Origin: Pedobacter cryophilus
GTDB lineage: Bacteria > Bacteroidota > Bacteroidia > Sphingobacteriales > Sphingobacteriaceae
Assembly: GCF_005116455.1 (NCBI RefSeq)
Contig: NZ_SWBP01000005.1
Span: forward strand, 186,001 to 250,000
Direction: 5' to 3'
DNA: 64,000 nucleotides
The translations under genes and the position numbers were made by a program. Each line of letters starts with the position of its first letter. Position 1 is the stretch's first letter. A model generated the notes under the pieces. That model was not told the DNA's origin. It ran no database searches and worked only from the letters and a program-made list of their open reading frames with translations. Positions 1 through 7,973 of this stretch are shown here, piece after piece.

Positions 1-703
1 TGTAGACGATTTAGGGAAAGTTTTTGAATCAGTGGCAGGGAATATTATTGTACCCAACCCAAATTTAAAACCTGAGTACACTTACAATAACGAGTTTAAT
101 GTTTCAAAAATTATTGCTGATAAAGTGAGCATAGAAGCAGGTGCTTATTATACTTGGTATAGAAACGCCATCACCGTTCAAAACTCAACCTTTAACGGAC
201 AAAGTAGTATTTTTTATGACGGACAAATAAGTAAGGTAAGCACCAGTACTAATGCTAATAGAGCATTTATTTATGGGTTACATGGGCAATTAAATGCCAA
301 AATAAGTTCTTCTTTGAGTGTTAATTCTACTCTTAATTATACTTATGGACGAATAAAAGGACCAGCCAGCAATACACCTTTAGATCATATTCCCCCACTT
401 TTTGGACAAACAGGATTGCAATTGCAATTAAAGAAATTTAGAGCTGATTTTTTTGCTCAATATAATGGATGGAAAAGGTTGAAAAATTACAGTTCATCTG
501 GTGAAGATAATTTGCAATATGCTACTATTGATGGAATGCCTTCTTGGTGTGTTTTTAATTTAAGAACAGCTTATCAACTGAATAAAAAGCTTCAAATGCA
601 GGCCGCTTTAGAGAATATTACCGATCAAAATTACAGGATGTTTGCTTCTGGTATTAATAGTGCTGGTAGAAATTTGGTCTTGACCTTAAGAGGGAGTTTT
701 TAG
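1..703 (+). CDS. TonB-dependent outer-membrane receptor, C-terminal part (5' end outside window)
   Basis: The reading frame is already open at base 2, so the gene enters from the left edge; the GTG at base 32 is internal. About 233 residues are visible. They show the alternating aromatic/polar strands of a TonB-dependent receptor barrel: the NPNLKPE motif near the start, which is typical of the last third of these receptors, then the closing strands ALENITDQNYR and a terminal Phe (LRGSF), the usual BAM-recognised last strand. The protein would sit in the outer membrane and import a substrate using TonB energy. The substrate cannot be told, because the plug domain and any lipoprotein partner lie outside the window. 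Confidence 0.88.
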   Translation, partial: VDDLGKVFESVAGNIIVPNPNLKPEYTYNNEFNVSKIIADKVSIEAGAYYTWYRNAITVQNSTFNGQSSIFYDGQISKVSTSTNANRAFIYGLHGQLNAKISSSLSVNSTLNYTYGRIKGPASNTPLDHIPPLFGQTGLQLQLKKFRADFFAQYNGWKRLKNYSSSGEDNLQYATIDGMPSWCVFNLRTAYQLNKKLQMQAALENITDQNYRMFASGINSAGRNLVLTLRGSF

Positions 704-1248
704 TAGGATTTTGGCTTAGGGGGTGAAATGGGCGGCTGCTTTAGCTTGCCGGTTTGTAGCGCAGCGAAAAACGGTACCCCTGCAACACCCGACCCTTTTT
801 AGGGTAAGCCCCAAATTATTATTCTTGTCATCTCCAAATTCATTTCGGTATTTGATGAAATGGGTGGTTAATTCAAAAATGGCAACTCTGCAAGTAAAAC
901 AAGTAGGGATAATCCTCGGATTATCCGATATTAAATATTTTTTTGCCACGAATGCACAAATTTTCACGAATAATAAATGAAGGTTTATGTAGAGATAATC
1001 ATTCAGCATTACACTAACCATTTATATGTTGTCATCCCGCATTCATTTCGGGATTTGATGAAATAGGTTTTTAGTTCAAAATGATAACTCTGCAAGTGAG
1101 ATACTGAAAAATTTTCTGTAGGGATAATCCTCGGATTATCCGATATTAAATATTTTTTTCGCCACGAATGCACAAAATGGGTTTTAATTCAAAAATGGGA
1201 ACTCTACAAGTGAGATACTGAAACAAGTTCAGCATGACAATAATCTTC
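704..1248. repeat. Gene-free region with two full and one partial copy of a ~148-bp degenerate repeat
   Basis: No convincing gene is present. Two related units lie at about 826-975 and 1030-1176, followed by a third partial unit at 1176-1242. Each full unit runs from a TTGTCATC start through an AACTCTGCAAGT segment to a perfect inverted repeat (GGATAATCC-TC-GGATTATCC at 907-926 and again at 1122-1141) and a GCCACGAATGCACAAA tail. The partial unit ends in CTGAAACAAGTTCAGCATGA, a stem-loop related to the one at 44244-44262. These look like decayed dispersed repeats rather than coding sequence. Bases 716-815 hold another GC-rich repeat fragment. Confidence 0.7.
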
Positions 1249-1641
1249 TTACCTATTATAAGGGAAATAAACAAAATTTGCGCCTTCGGGTACTACCACA
1301 AATAGGCAAATGAAATCATCAGCACTTTTGTAATGTTGCAAAAAAGCTTCTTTTTTATCAGTTTGGATAATTCCTTTTTCGGTAAATTCTTCGAATGTAG
1401 AAGCTTGTATGGTCCATTCGGTTCCTAATTCATTGCGGTCTAAAATCATTTCTCCCAAAGCCACCTCGTGTTGGTGCGCTATAAAAATGGGATAGGCAGA
1501 TAATCCTTCCACCATAATTTCTATAGCCACTTCACGCAGTGTTTCTTTGTAAAATTCTATATCCTTTTTTAAGCTGATTAACGGACTTTCTTGTGGCCCT
1601 TGTTGATCTTCAGTATTGCCTAATAATTCTTCTACATTCAT
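1249..1641 (-). CDS. Conserved hypothetical protein, translationally coupled to rlmD
   Basis: A 130-residue soluble, acidic protein without signal peptide or membrane segment. I do not recognise a named domain. The middle region (residues about 25-125) has an alpha/beta pattern and ends in NFVYFPYNR. Its ATG overlaps the TGA of the rlmD gene upstream by four bases (ATGA, 1638-1641), so the two are probably co-translated. A link to rRNA modification is only a guess from position. Confidence 0.75.
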   Translation of the reverse strand: MNVEELLGNTEDQQGPQESPLISLKKDIEFYKETLREVAIEIMVEGLSAYPIFIAHQHEVALGEMILDRNELGTEWTIQASTFEEFTEKGIIQTDKKEAFLQHYKSADDFICLFVVVPEGANFVYFPYNR

Positions 1642-3044
1642 TTCTTTAGGGTTAGGAGTACTACGTTTTCTACGTGTTGGGTATGCGGAAACATGTCTAC
1701 AGGTTTTATTCTTGCCAAATCGTATTTCTCTTTCAATCTAATTAAATCTCGGGCTTGTGTAGCAGCGTTGCAGCTTACGTAAACAATCTTTTCGGCTTCC
1801 ATTTCCATCAAACGTTCTACCACATCTGGGTGCATTCCTGCTCTTGGAGGGTCAGTAATAATCACATCTGGCTTACCGTTTTCTTTCACAAAATCGGCAT
1901 TTAGTACATCTTTCATATCGCCGGCATAAAAAACGGTGTTTTCAATGCCGTTAATTTGTGAGTTTACTTTTGCATCTTCAATAGCGGTAGGCACATATTC
2001 TACACCCACAACTTTCTTTGCTTTTTTAGCCACAAAATTGGCAATGGTTCCGGTTCCAGTGTATAAATCATAAACCAGTTCATGGCCTTTTAAATCTGCA
2101 AAATCTCTGGTAATTTTATATAATTCGTAAGCTTGTACAGAGTTGGTTTGATAAAAAGATTTTGGCCCGATACGGAATTTTAAACCTTCCATTTCTTCGT
2201 AAATAAATTCCCTTCCGGCATAAAGTAACACTTCCTGATCTGAAAAAGTATCGTTCTTTTTTTGATTGATGATGTACAAAAGTGAAGTAATTTGAGGAAA
2301 AGTTGCTTTTACATAATTCATCATTAACTCTACCTGCCCATCTTCTGGATAAGCAAAAATCACAATTACCATTAACTCTCCGGTAGAAGAAGTACGGATC
2401 ACTAAATTTCTAAGTGCGCCTTCATGAGCTCTTAAATCGTAAAAAGAGATGTTATTTTCTTTAGCAAAAGCACTAATGTTGTTTCTCAAATCATTAGACG
2501 GATCTGCCTGTAAATAGCAGTGATTAATTTCTAAAATTTTATCAAAACGCAGTGGAACATGAAAACCTAAAGCATTCATTTCCATATCATCATTCACTAC
2601 TCCATCCATGGCGGTTAACCATCTTTTGTTAGAGAAAGTATATTCTAATTTATTGCGGTAATATTTATCTTGTGCCGATGGTAAAATCTCTTCTGCATGA
2701 GAAACCTCTAAACCAGCCAAACGCTGCAAAGCATCTAAAACCGATTTTTGTTTGTATTTCAGTTGCGCATCATAATTCATGTGTTGCCATTTACAGCCAC
2801 CACAAACCCCAAAGTGTTCGCAAAATGCTTCCACTCGGTCTTTAGAAGGTTCAATAAGGTTTAAGATTTTAGCCTCGGCAAATTTCTTTTTCTTACGATA
2901 AACGGTAGCATCTACCACATCACCAGGGATGGCTTTTTCTATAAAAACCACCATTTCATTGGCTCTGGCTATGCCTTTGCCTTCTTCGGCAATATCTGTA
3001 ACGGTTAATGCGGTTAAAATTTGTTGTTCCTTCAAAATACACAC
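1638..3044 (-). CDS. rlmD: 23S rRNA (uracil-C5)-methyltransferase, RlmD/RumA family
   Basis: SAM-dependent RNA uracil-C5 methyltransferase, expected to modify 23S rRNA (U1939 in E. coli numbering). An N-terminal TRAM domain spans residues about 12-65. A [4Fe-4S] ligand set follows as CEHFGVCGGC (Cys75, 81, 84) with a further Cys near 173. The Rossmann motif is VYDLYTGTGTIANF, then ITDPPRAG, and the catalytic VSCNAATQARD motif holds the nucleophilic Cys. The length (468) fits the family. The longest frame begins with GTG at 3044, but a TTG nine bases further in is equally possible. A family-wide ambiguity with RlmCD-type enzymes remains, so the target base is inferred. Confidence 0.92.
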   Translation of the reverse strand: MCILKEQQILTALTVTDIAEEGKGIARANEMVVFIEKAIPGDVVDATVYRKKKKFAEAKILNLIEPSKDRVEAFCEHFGVCGGCKWQHMNYDAQLKYKQKSVLDALQRLAGLEVSHAEEILPSAQDKYYRNKLEYTFSNKRWLTAMDGVVNDDMEMNALGFHVPLRFDKILEINHCYLQADPSNDLRNNISAFAKENNISFYDLRAHEGALRNLVIRTSSTGELMVIVIFAYPEDGQVELMMNYVKATFPQITSLLYIINQKKNDTFSDQEVLLYAGREFIYEEMEGLKFRIGPKSFYQTNSVQAYELYKITRDFADLKGHELVYDLYTGTGTIANFVAKKAKKVVGVEYVPTAIEDAKVNSQINGIENTVFYAGDMKDVLNADFVKENGKPDVIITDPPRAGMHPDVVERLMEMEAEKIVYVSCNAATQARDLIRLKEKYDLARIKPVDMFPHTQHVENVVLLTLKK

Positions 3045-3233
3045 TCAATTAAGGCTGCAAATTTATGATTTCCTTTTTAAAAAGGAGTAGTTAAAGGCAA
3101 GAGGTTTTAGGTAAAAGGAGTAGGGGATTTACTGGAGAAACAAATATTGGCTAAAAATGACTGAAAATTGAGGCAAAACAAATCCTATCTTCTTAGAACA
3201 GAAGTTTAAAAGGATTTTAGAGATAGAAGGGCA

Positions 3234-3389
3234 TTACTTGAATAATCTTAAAAATAATGCAAAAATATTTTTTGCAGGGCTTTCAATAATTTCAAATTGC
3301 TCGTCAATCTGTAAAGAAAAATTGTAGATCTCTTGACTCATGATGGTTTGGCTATTAATTCTCATTAATGCCAATTTAGCTATTTTCAT
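3234..3389 (-). CDS. Possible small protein, 51 residues, unknown
   Basis: The minus-strand frame reads from an ATG at 3389 to a TAA at 3234. It is bounded upstream by an in-frame stop with only ATG or TTG as usable starts. The product begins MKIAKLALMRINSQ and ends in a hydrophobic, basic helix (IFALFLRLFK). It is shorter than 60 codons. No ribosome-binding site is evident, though these bacteria often lack one. It may be a real small protein or the tail of a decayed gene. Confidence 0.3.
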   Translation of the reverse strand: MKIAKLALMRINSQTIMSQEIYNFSLQIDEQFEIIESPAKNIFALFLRLFK

Positions 3390-3473
3390 ACCAAAAACCA
3401 ATTCGGTATAAAAAATAATTATTTATGTAAAGTGATTGTATAAATAGAACTCAAATGTGTGAAATATTTTTTG

Positions 3474-3560
3474 TCACCCTGAGCGGAGTCGAAGGGCGCT
3501 CAATAAAACCTGCCCGACCGGTTCAGGCGGGGATGCCGCTTCAATCGTTAACATGATGCT
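3474..3560. repeat. Composite intergenic repeat with nested GC-rich palindrome
   Basis: Three repeat pieces are joined: GTCACCCTGAGCGGAGTCGA near 3474, a palindromic CCTGCCCGACCGG / CAGGCGGGG segment near 3509-3533, and GATGCCGCTTCAATCGTTAA at about 3532-3551. The last piece is shared with the copy at 15821-15840 and, inverted, with 9617-9640. The GC content stands out sharply from the AT-rich surroundings. Confidence 0.6.
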
Positions 3561-3753
3561 TGCTCCCTAACCTCTATTGTTGGTTAAATAAATATTGTTA
3601 CTTTTAAGTATCTATTTAATACATCTAGAATTGAAGAATATAGAATGAAAAATGCTATTTGTGGCGTAATATCTACAAGTTATAGGCAAGCCAAAAAAGA
3701 ACCGAGAAAGAACAAACTCACTAAATGAAAATCCCCAGATAACCGAAAAGATT

Positions 3754-4452
3754 ATGATAGACATTAATTTTAATTTTCATTCTGATTCTAAAGGTGGTGA
3801 TCCAGACATTTGTAGTCCTACGCTTAAAAAATATCATCAAATACTTTGGAGCAAACTATTACCAAATGGAAAATTATTTGAATTAAATAAGAAAAGTGGA
3901 GCTTATCTTAATCATAAATCTGATACACAAGAATTTTATTTGGGTAGCGACGCAATTACAAATTCTTATAAACACCATAAATTAAAATTTTGGTTGACAA
4001 GTCAGATTGCAGAGGATGTTGAAGAACTTTATATTGCCGGTTCTACAATAGGTGCATATACACTTTTTCCTAACAAAAAAATTAACGGGTTTCAAACTAT
4101 TAATCAAGTAAGAGGCATAAATAAATTAATTGATGATAGATTTGATTTAACACTTGAGTGTATTAGACTCTTTTACAAAAACCAAAGTAGTCCGCTTTAT
4201 TTTACATTGAATATTTTCAAACATTTCTTTGAATTATTTGAAACCTTTAAAGGTTATGTAGATTTTTTTCTTTTAAATGATCTTGTAGATGAAAATTACC
4301 ACATAAATTTCTTTTTACCTTTTCACGATTTAAACTCTCGACCAATACTATCAAATAAAGATGAATATTTAATTTATAAACAAAATGCATTGAGTTTTAT
4401 CAATTCAAGAAACATAAGAATTATGAATTACATAGAAACTAAATTAATCTAG
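3754..4452 (+). CDS. DUF6994 family protein
   Basis: A 232-residue soluble protein. The N-terminal block (INFNFHSDSKGGDPD, SPTLKKYHQILWSKLLPNGK, then LNHKSDTQEFYLGSDAI) matches my memory of the DUF6994 family, whose members share a D-F-x-S-D-x-x-G-x-DPD...SPTLRRYHK.LWSK pattern. The molecular function is unknown. Codon use is very AT-rich and the gene sits in a patch bordered by repeats, which suggests recent acquisition. No operon partner is evident: the next gene starts about 100 bases downstream after a pair of palindromes. Confidence 0.65.
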   Translation: MIDINFNFHSDSKGGDPDICSPTLKKYHQILWSKLLPNGKLFELNKKSGAYLNHKSDTQEFYLGSDAITNSYKHHKLKFWLTSQIAEDVEELYIAGSTIGAYTLFPNKKINGFQTINQVRGINKLIDDRFDLTLECIRLFYKNQSSPLYFTLNIFKHFFELFETFKGYVDFFLLNDLVDENYHINFFLPFHDLNSRPILSNKDEYLIYKQNALSFINSRNIRIMNYIETKLI

Positions 4453-4463
4453 CTATTCATTAT

Positions 4464-4511
4464 GTTCGCGTAAGCGCATCTCGAACTTATAATAATAAGG
4501 ATTAGTAATCC
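4464..4511. repeat. Two adjacent palindromes after the DUF6994 gene
   Basis: GTTCG (4464-4468) and CGAAC (4482-4486) can pair around a GCGTAAGCGC core, and GGATTAGTAATCC (4499-4511) is a perfect 13-base palindrome. They resemble dispersed repeat fragments rather than a classical terminator, since no T-tract follows. Confidence 0.45.
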
Positions 4512-4555
4512 GCCAAAACCATTTTATAAAATATGCCCTAGAAAATAAAATACCA

Positions 4556-5107
4556 ATGAAAATCAAACAACCTATGATTAGTTCATCATTTTTAAACCAT
4601 AAAGTATCGCCGAGTATCAAATCAATCTTTTTTAGATTGAATAGATTTTTTTTGAGAGTGCCGTTGCCAAAGCAAATCTTATTTTTTTATATCCTTTCTT
4701 GGTTATTCACAATTGTTTTTCTTCCTGTAATGGTTTTGGGAGCAGATATTTTGGGAAAAAGTGATGATGGTCCAACAACAAGTAATTGGTTCCTTGTTAT
4801 TTTGCTCGTTCCTTTTTTAGAAACAGCAATTAGTCAGTACCTACCTTTTAAATTGTTAAATATAATTTCTTTTTTTAAAAATAAACAGGGCTTAATTATT
4901 TTGCTTGCGGCTTTAGTATTTGGGGTATTCCACCTTTATAACTTAGGATATGCATTTTTTGGATTTTCCATGGGCTTGGTATTAAGTTATATTTATTATT
5001 TCTATCATCATAACCCTAAAAAAGCTTTTTGGGTGACTTGTCTAATACATAGTTTAAGAAATTTAACTGCTTTTGGAATAATGTTGATTTCGGATTTTAA
5101 GTTTTGA
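4556..5107 (+). CDS. CPBP-family (CAAX-protease-like) integral membrane protein
   Basis: A 183-residue membrane protein with about four to five hydrophobic helices starting near residue 42. The three CPBP/ABI signatures are visible in order: a reduced motif 1 (LETAISQY, with one Glu where the family usually has EExxxR), motif 2 FxxxH as FGVFH, and motif 3 HxxxN as IHSLRN. The family consists of intramembrane glutamic endopeptidases and related scaffold proteins. The missing second Glu and Arg make catalysis uncertain. An alternative ATG lies six codons in (4574). The substrate is unknown. Confidence 0.7.
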   Translation: MKIKQPMISSSFLNHKVSPSIKSIFFRLNRFFLRVPLPKQILFFYILSWLFTIVFLPVMVLGADILGKSDDGPTTSNWFLVILLVPFLETAISQYLPFKLLNIISFFKNKQGLIILLAALVFGVFHLYNLGYAFFGFSMGLVLSYIYYFYHHNPKKAFWVTCLIHSLRNLTAFGIMLISDFKF

Positions 5108-5165
5108 TGTTGTATTTGTCAAATGATCAGGATATGTTTTCACTGATAGATGTTAGAAACAAAAA

Positions 5166-5189
5166 ATGGTCTGTGGTGACACAGACCAT
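5166..5189 (-). terminator. Terminator-like hairpin, copy 1
   Basis: Perfect 10-bp stem with GTGA loop (plus-strand sense). Read on the minus strand it is followed by six T residues. It is the most distal of three such hairpins behind cysM. Confidence 0.55.
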
Positions 5190-5265
5190 GGCAAATAAAA
5201 AAACACGCTAAAAAACTCTGTGCCCTCCTTGGTTAAAAAATTTTAACAACATATTAAAACAAAAA

Positions 5266-5289
5266 ATGGTCTGTGAGGACACAGACCAT
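5266..5289 (-). terminator. Terminator-like hairpin, copy 2
   Basis: Same 10-bp stem as copy 1 with an AGGA loop, again followed by a T-run on the minus strand. Confidence 0.55.
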
Positions 5290-5402
5290 GGCAATGCATT
5301 TGCAAACCCTACTATGGCAATAAAAAATAATACGCTAAAAAAACTCTGTGACCTCTGAGCCCTCCGTGGTTAAAAAACTTTAACAACATATTAAAACAAA
5401 AA

Positions 5403-5426
5403 ATGGTCTGTGAGGACACAGACCAT
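5403..5426 (-). terminator. Terminator-like hairpin, copy 3 (closest to cysM)
   Basis: Same stem and loop as copy 2. It lies 130 bases past the cysM stop codon and is the first of the three that a cysE-cysM transcript would meet. Confidence 0.6.
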
Positions 5427-5555
5427 GGCAATGCATTTGCAAACCCTACTATGGCAATAAAAAATAATATGCTAAAAAAACTCTGTGACCTTTGCGCCTC
5501 CGTGGTTAAAATACCTTAAATAAAATCTCCGTTTCCTCCGTGGTTAAATAATAAC

Positions 5556-6428
5556 CTATCCAAATAAATCACTACTCAAATATCTATCTCCACGGTCGCA
5601 GGCAATAAATACAATTACTCCACTTTCTAATTCAGCAGCTAATTGTAAAGCGGCATGGCAAGCGCCACCGCTACTCATTCCAGCAAAAATACCTTCGGTT
5701 TTAGCTAGTTTTCTAGCCATTAAAGTGGCATCTTCTTCAGAAACATCAATAATTCTATCAACTCTAGAAGCATCAAATATTTTAGGTAAATAAGCTTTTG
5801 GCCATCGGCGAATGCCTGGTATAGAAGAACCTTCTGTAGGTTGGCAGCCCACAATTTGTATATTTTGATTTTGTTCTTTTAAAAACATGGAAGTCCCCAT
5901 GATACTACCTGTAGTGCCCATAGAACTTACAAAATGAGTGACTCTATGTTCTGTGTCACGCCAAATTTCTGGTCCGGTGGTTTTGTAATGGGCTAAATAA
6001 TTATCAGGATTTGCAAATTGGTTGAGTAAAAAATAATCGCCAGAAGCACCTTTTTCATCAGCATAATCACGGCATTTCTCTATATCTTCTAACAAAATCA
6101 CTTTAGCCCCAAAAGCTTCCATGGTTAAGGTGCGTTCTTTGGTAGAGTTAGCTGGCATGATGAGTTCAATCTCCAAATCAAATAAGCGAGCAATCATAGC
6201 CAAAGCAATACCCGTATTCCCACTTGTTGCTTCAATTAAGCGCATTCCGGGTTTAATATCACCTCGCTCTATAGCGCTTTTCACCATGTTTAAAGCAGCT
6301 CTGTCCTTTACACTTCCACCTGGGTTATTTCCTTCTAGTTTAGCAAATATTTGGACATTTGGATTGGTATTCAATTTCTGAATTTCAACCAAAGGAGTGT
6401 TTCCAATTAAATCTATAATACCAGCCAT
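5556..6428 (-). CDS. cysM: Cysteine synthase B (O-acetylserine sulfhydrylase)
   Basis: PLP enzyme that makes L-cysteine from O-acetylserine and sulfide (CysM types can also use thiosulfate). The PLP lysine is Lys41 in GGSVKDRAA. The substrate loop is EATSGNTGIAL, the phosphate loop is SSMGTTGSIMG, and EGSSIPGIRRWP is characteristic of CysM rather than CysK. The length of 290 is normal. It follows cysE by 12 bases on the same strand, so the two genes form a serine-to-cysteine operon: cysE supplies the O-acetylserine that this enzyme consumes. Confidence 0.94.
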   Translation of the reverse strand: MAGIIDLIGNTPLVEIQKLNTNPNVQIFAKLEGNNPGGSVKDRAALNMVKSAIERGDIKPGMRLIEATSGNTGIALAMIARLFDLEIELIMPANSTKERTLTMEAFGAKVILLEDIEKCRDYADEKGASGDYFLLNQFANPDNYLAHYKTTGPEIWRDTEHRVTHFVSSMGTTGSIMGTSMFLKEQNQNIQIVGCQPTEGSSIPGIRRWPKAYLPKIFDASRVDRIIDVSEEDATLMARKLAKTEGIFAGMSSGGACHAALQLAAELESGVIVFIACDRGDRYLSSDLFG

Positions 6429-6440
6429 CGCTATTTAATT

Positions 6441-7247
6441 TTATGCTTTTTTTTCTGAAACCTGTATAGAAGGTTTGTGATAAACTACTGAATCTGCCGG
6501 AACGCTTTGAGTCAGCCAAACATTTCCGCCAATGGTACTGTTTTCGCCAATCACTGTTTCGCCACCTAAAATAGTAGCTCCTGAATAAATCACTACATGA
6601 TCTTTTACGGTTGGATGTCTTTTTGTACCAGCCATATTTTTTTCTACACTTAAAGCGCCTAAAGTAATGCCTTGATATAATTTTACATGATGCCCAATAA
6701 CGGCAGTTTCGCCAATTACAGTACCTGTGCCGTGGTCTATGTATAAATATTCGCCAATTTGTGCTGCCGGATGAATGTCTATTCCGGTTTTAGAATGGGC
6801 GTATTCTGTTAAAATTCTTGGAATTAAAGGCGTGTTTTTGATGAGCAACTGATGCGCAATTCTATAAAATGAAATGGCATAAAAACCAGGATAAGTTCTA
6901 ATCACTTCAAACTCGGTTTTAGCAGCCGGATCTCCGTCTAAAATGGCTTTTACATCGGTTTTAAGAATTCGATATAACTCGGGAATAAAATCAAAAAACT
7001 GATTGGTAATCACGTCATTATCACAGTGTATGCAGGCTTGAGTACTGTCTAAAATGGCTTTTAACTCTATTTTAAGTTTATTAAAAGCATTTTCAATTTC
7101 TAATTCTTCTTTATAAGATGCTTTGGCTTGCTCAGGAAATAATAGCCTAATTAACCTAATTGCCCACAAGGCAATTTCTTTATTAGAAGGTACAGCTTCT
7201 ACTTTTTGCTGTTTATTAAAAATGTATTGGTAGAAAGCCTTATCCAT
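6441..7247 (-). CDS. cysE: Serine O-acetyltransferase
   Basis: Transfers acetyl from acetyl-CoA to L-serine, the first step of cysteine synthesis. A helical N-terminal region (to about residue 130) precedes a left-handed beta-helix of hexapeptide repeats (IDIHPAAQIGEYLYIDHGTG, then VIGETAVIGHHVKLYQGITLGA and ATILGGETVIGENSTIGGN). The catalytic His/Asp pair lies in the DHGTG region. The 268-residue length matches the long Bacteroidota form. First gene of the cysE-cysM operon. Confidence 0.93.
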   Translation of the reverse strand: MDKAFYQYIFNKQQKVEAVPSNKEIALWAIRLIRLLFPEQAKASYKEELEIENAFNKLKIELKAILDSTQACIHCDNDVITNQFFDFIPELYRILKTDVKAILDGDPAAKTEFEVIRTYPGFYAISFYRIAHQLLIKNTPLIPRILTEYAHSKTGIDIHPAAQIGEYLYIDHGTGTVIGETAVIGHHVKLYQGITLGALSVEKNMAGTKRHPTVKDHVVIYSGATILGGETVIGENSTIGGNVWLTQSVPADSVVYHKPSIQVSEKKA

Positions 7248-7396
7248 TGATGATTGATTTTATTGATGCAATTTTAATGTTTTAAATGTTGACCGCAAGT
7301 AAAAATAGGGATTTGATTTTTAGAAACGAGTGGTTTAAGTCAACCTTAAAGGGCTTGGCGAGGTGTTTTTAAATATCAATTTCAATTTAGTGAAAA

Positions 7397-7972
7397 CTAC
7401 AGGGCAGCTTTTACTAAATAAGGCAAAATTTCTTTTTGAAAAGACACAAAGTTCTTGCGTACATCGCTATCACTTACAGAGGTGAAAGCAAATGAAAAGA
7501 TGATGCTTTTACTTGATTTGATTAAAAATCTTAACCTTTCGGGATAGGTTTCAGAGTCGTTTAAATCTTCGATAGTAATAAACTCGGCGTAAAGCAAATT
7601 CTCTAATTCGTCAGAAAGGTTTTTCAAAAATTCTTGTGCATTGGTAGATTCTCTGATAAAATCCCAGCCAATAAATTCATTACATACGGTATAAGAAAGG
7701 CGACTTACTTTTAAAATCAGAATTTTAAGGTGCTCTTCTTTACTGATAGATTGCTTGTCTTGATGTACCAATTCATTAATGCTTACTTTCAAATAATCCA
7801 TTAAAATGGCATGTAACACCAATTCTTTACTTTCAAAATATTTGTAAATGGTAGCCTTGGCAATTTTTGCTTTTTTTGCAATCTCGTTTACGCTGGTTTT
7901 ATGATAACCGTATTTACGAAAAAGATCTTGAGCAGCTTTTTTTATACTTTCTTTTATTTTATCTACTTCCAT
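7397..7972 (-). CDS. TetR/AcrR-family transcriptional regulator
   Basis: 191 residues. The N-terminal TetR helix-turn-helix is clear at residues about 10-55 (AAQDLFRKYGYHKTSVNEIA, then AKIAKATIYKYFESKELVL). The C-terminal ligand domain is diverged, so the inducer is unknown. It starts one base after the stop of the lipoprotein gene and is the last gene of a pheS-lipoprotein-tetR run, so it is probably co-transcribed with them. No efflux or enzyme gene lies next to it to suggest a target. Confidence 0.88.
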   Translation of the reverse strand: MEVDKIKESIKKAAQDLFRKYGYHKTSVNEIAKKAKIAKATIYKYFESKELVLHAILMDYLKVSINELVHQDKQSISKEEHLKILILKVSRLSYTVCNEFIGWDFIRESTNAQEFLKNLSDELENLLYAEFITIEDLNDSETYPERLRFLIKSSKSIIFSFAFTSVSDSDVRKNFVSFQKEILPYLVKAAL

Positions 7973-7973
7973 A

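Larger units (their letters stand above)
3045..3753. other. Long intergenic region: one small ORF and a mosaic of repeat fragments
   Basis: 709 bases without a large gene. The interval holds a possible 51-residue ORF on the minus strand (annotated separately). A dispersed Bacteroidota-type repeat starts near 3474 (GTCACCCTGAGCGGAGTCGA). Directly after it comes a GC-rich palindromic segment at about 3509-3533 and the phrase GATGCCGCTTCAATCGTTAA, which is one end of the REP-like family seen at 15751-15845. Bases 3600-3753 are AT-rich and show nothing I can name. Confidence 0.55.
5108..5555 (-). repeat. Three tandem hairpin-bearing repeats downstream of cysM
   Basis: 448 bases without a gene. 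Three direct-repeat units start near 5158, 5258 and 5395. Each opens with a perfect 10-bp stem ATGGTCTGTG / CACAGACCAT (5166-5189, 5266-5289, 5403-5426) with a 4-base loop that varies (GTGA, AGGA, AGGA). On the minus strand each stem is followed by TTTTTTGTTT. Units two and three also share an ATGGCAATGCATTTGCAAACC segment in part and a CTCTGTG...CCTCCGTGGTTAAA tail typical of Bacteroidota dispersed repeats. Confidence 0.8.

Noticed and set aside
716-1021. Open frames on both strands of the repeat region (about 100 and 85 codons)
   Set aside because: They run through dispersed repeat units with no protein-like pattern, and both strands are open for the same compositional reason.
1638-3044. 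RlmD frameshift or truncation because of the unusual GTG start
   Set aside because: The TRAM domain, Fe-S ligands and catalytic motifs are all complete; only the exact start is uncertain.
3660-3720. Integron attC-like site (ACAAGTTATAGGC)
   Set aside because: The core does not fit GTTRRRY/RYYYAAC pairing, and no integrase or second site is present.
5158-5440. CRISPR array
   Set aside because: Only three hairpin copies at unequal spacing (100 and 137 bases), and the would-be spacers are themselves repeated. No cas genes are present.
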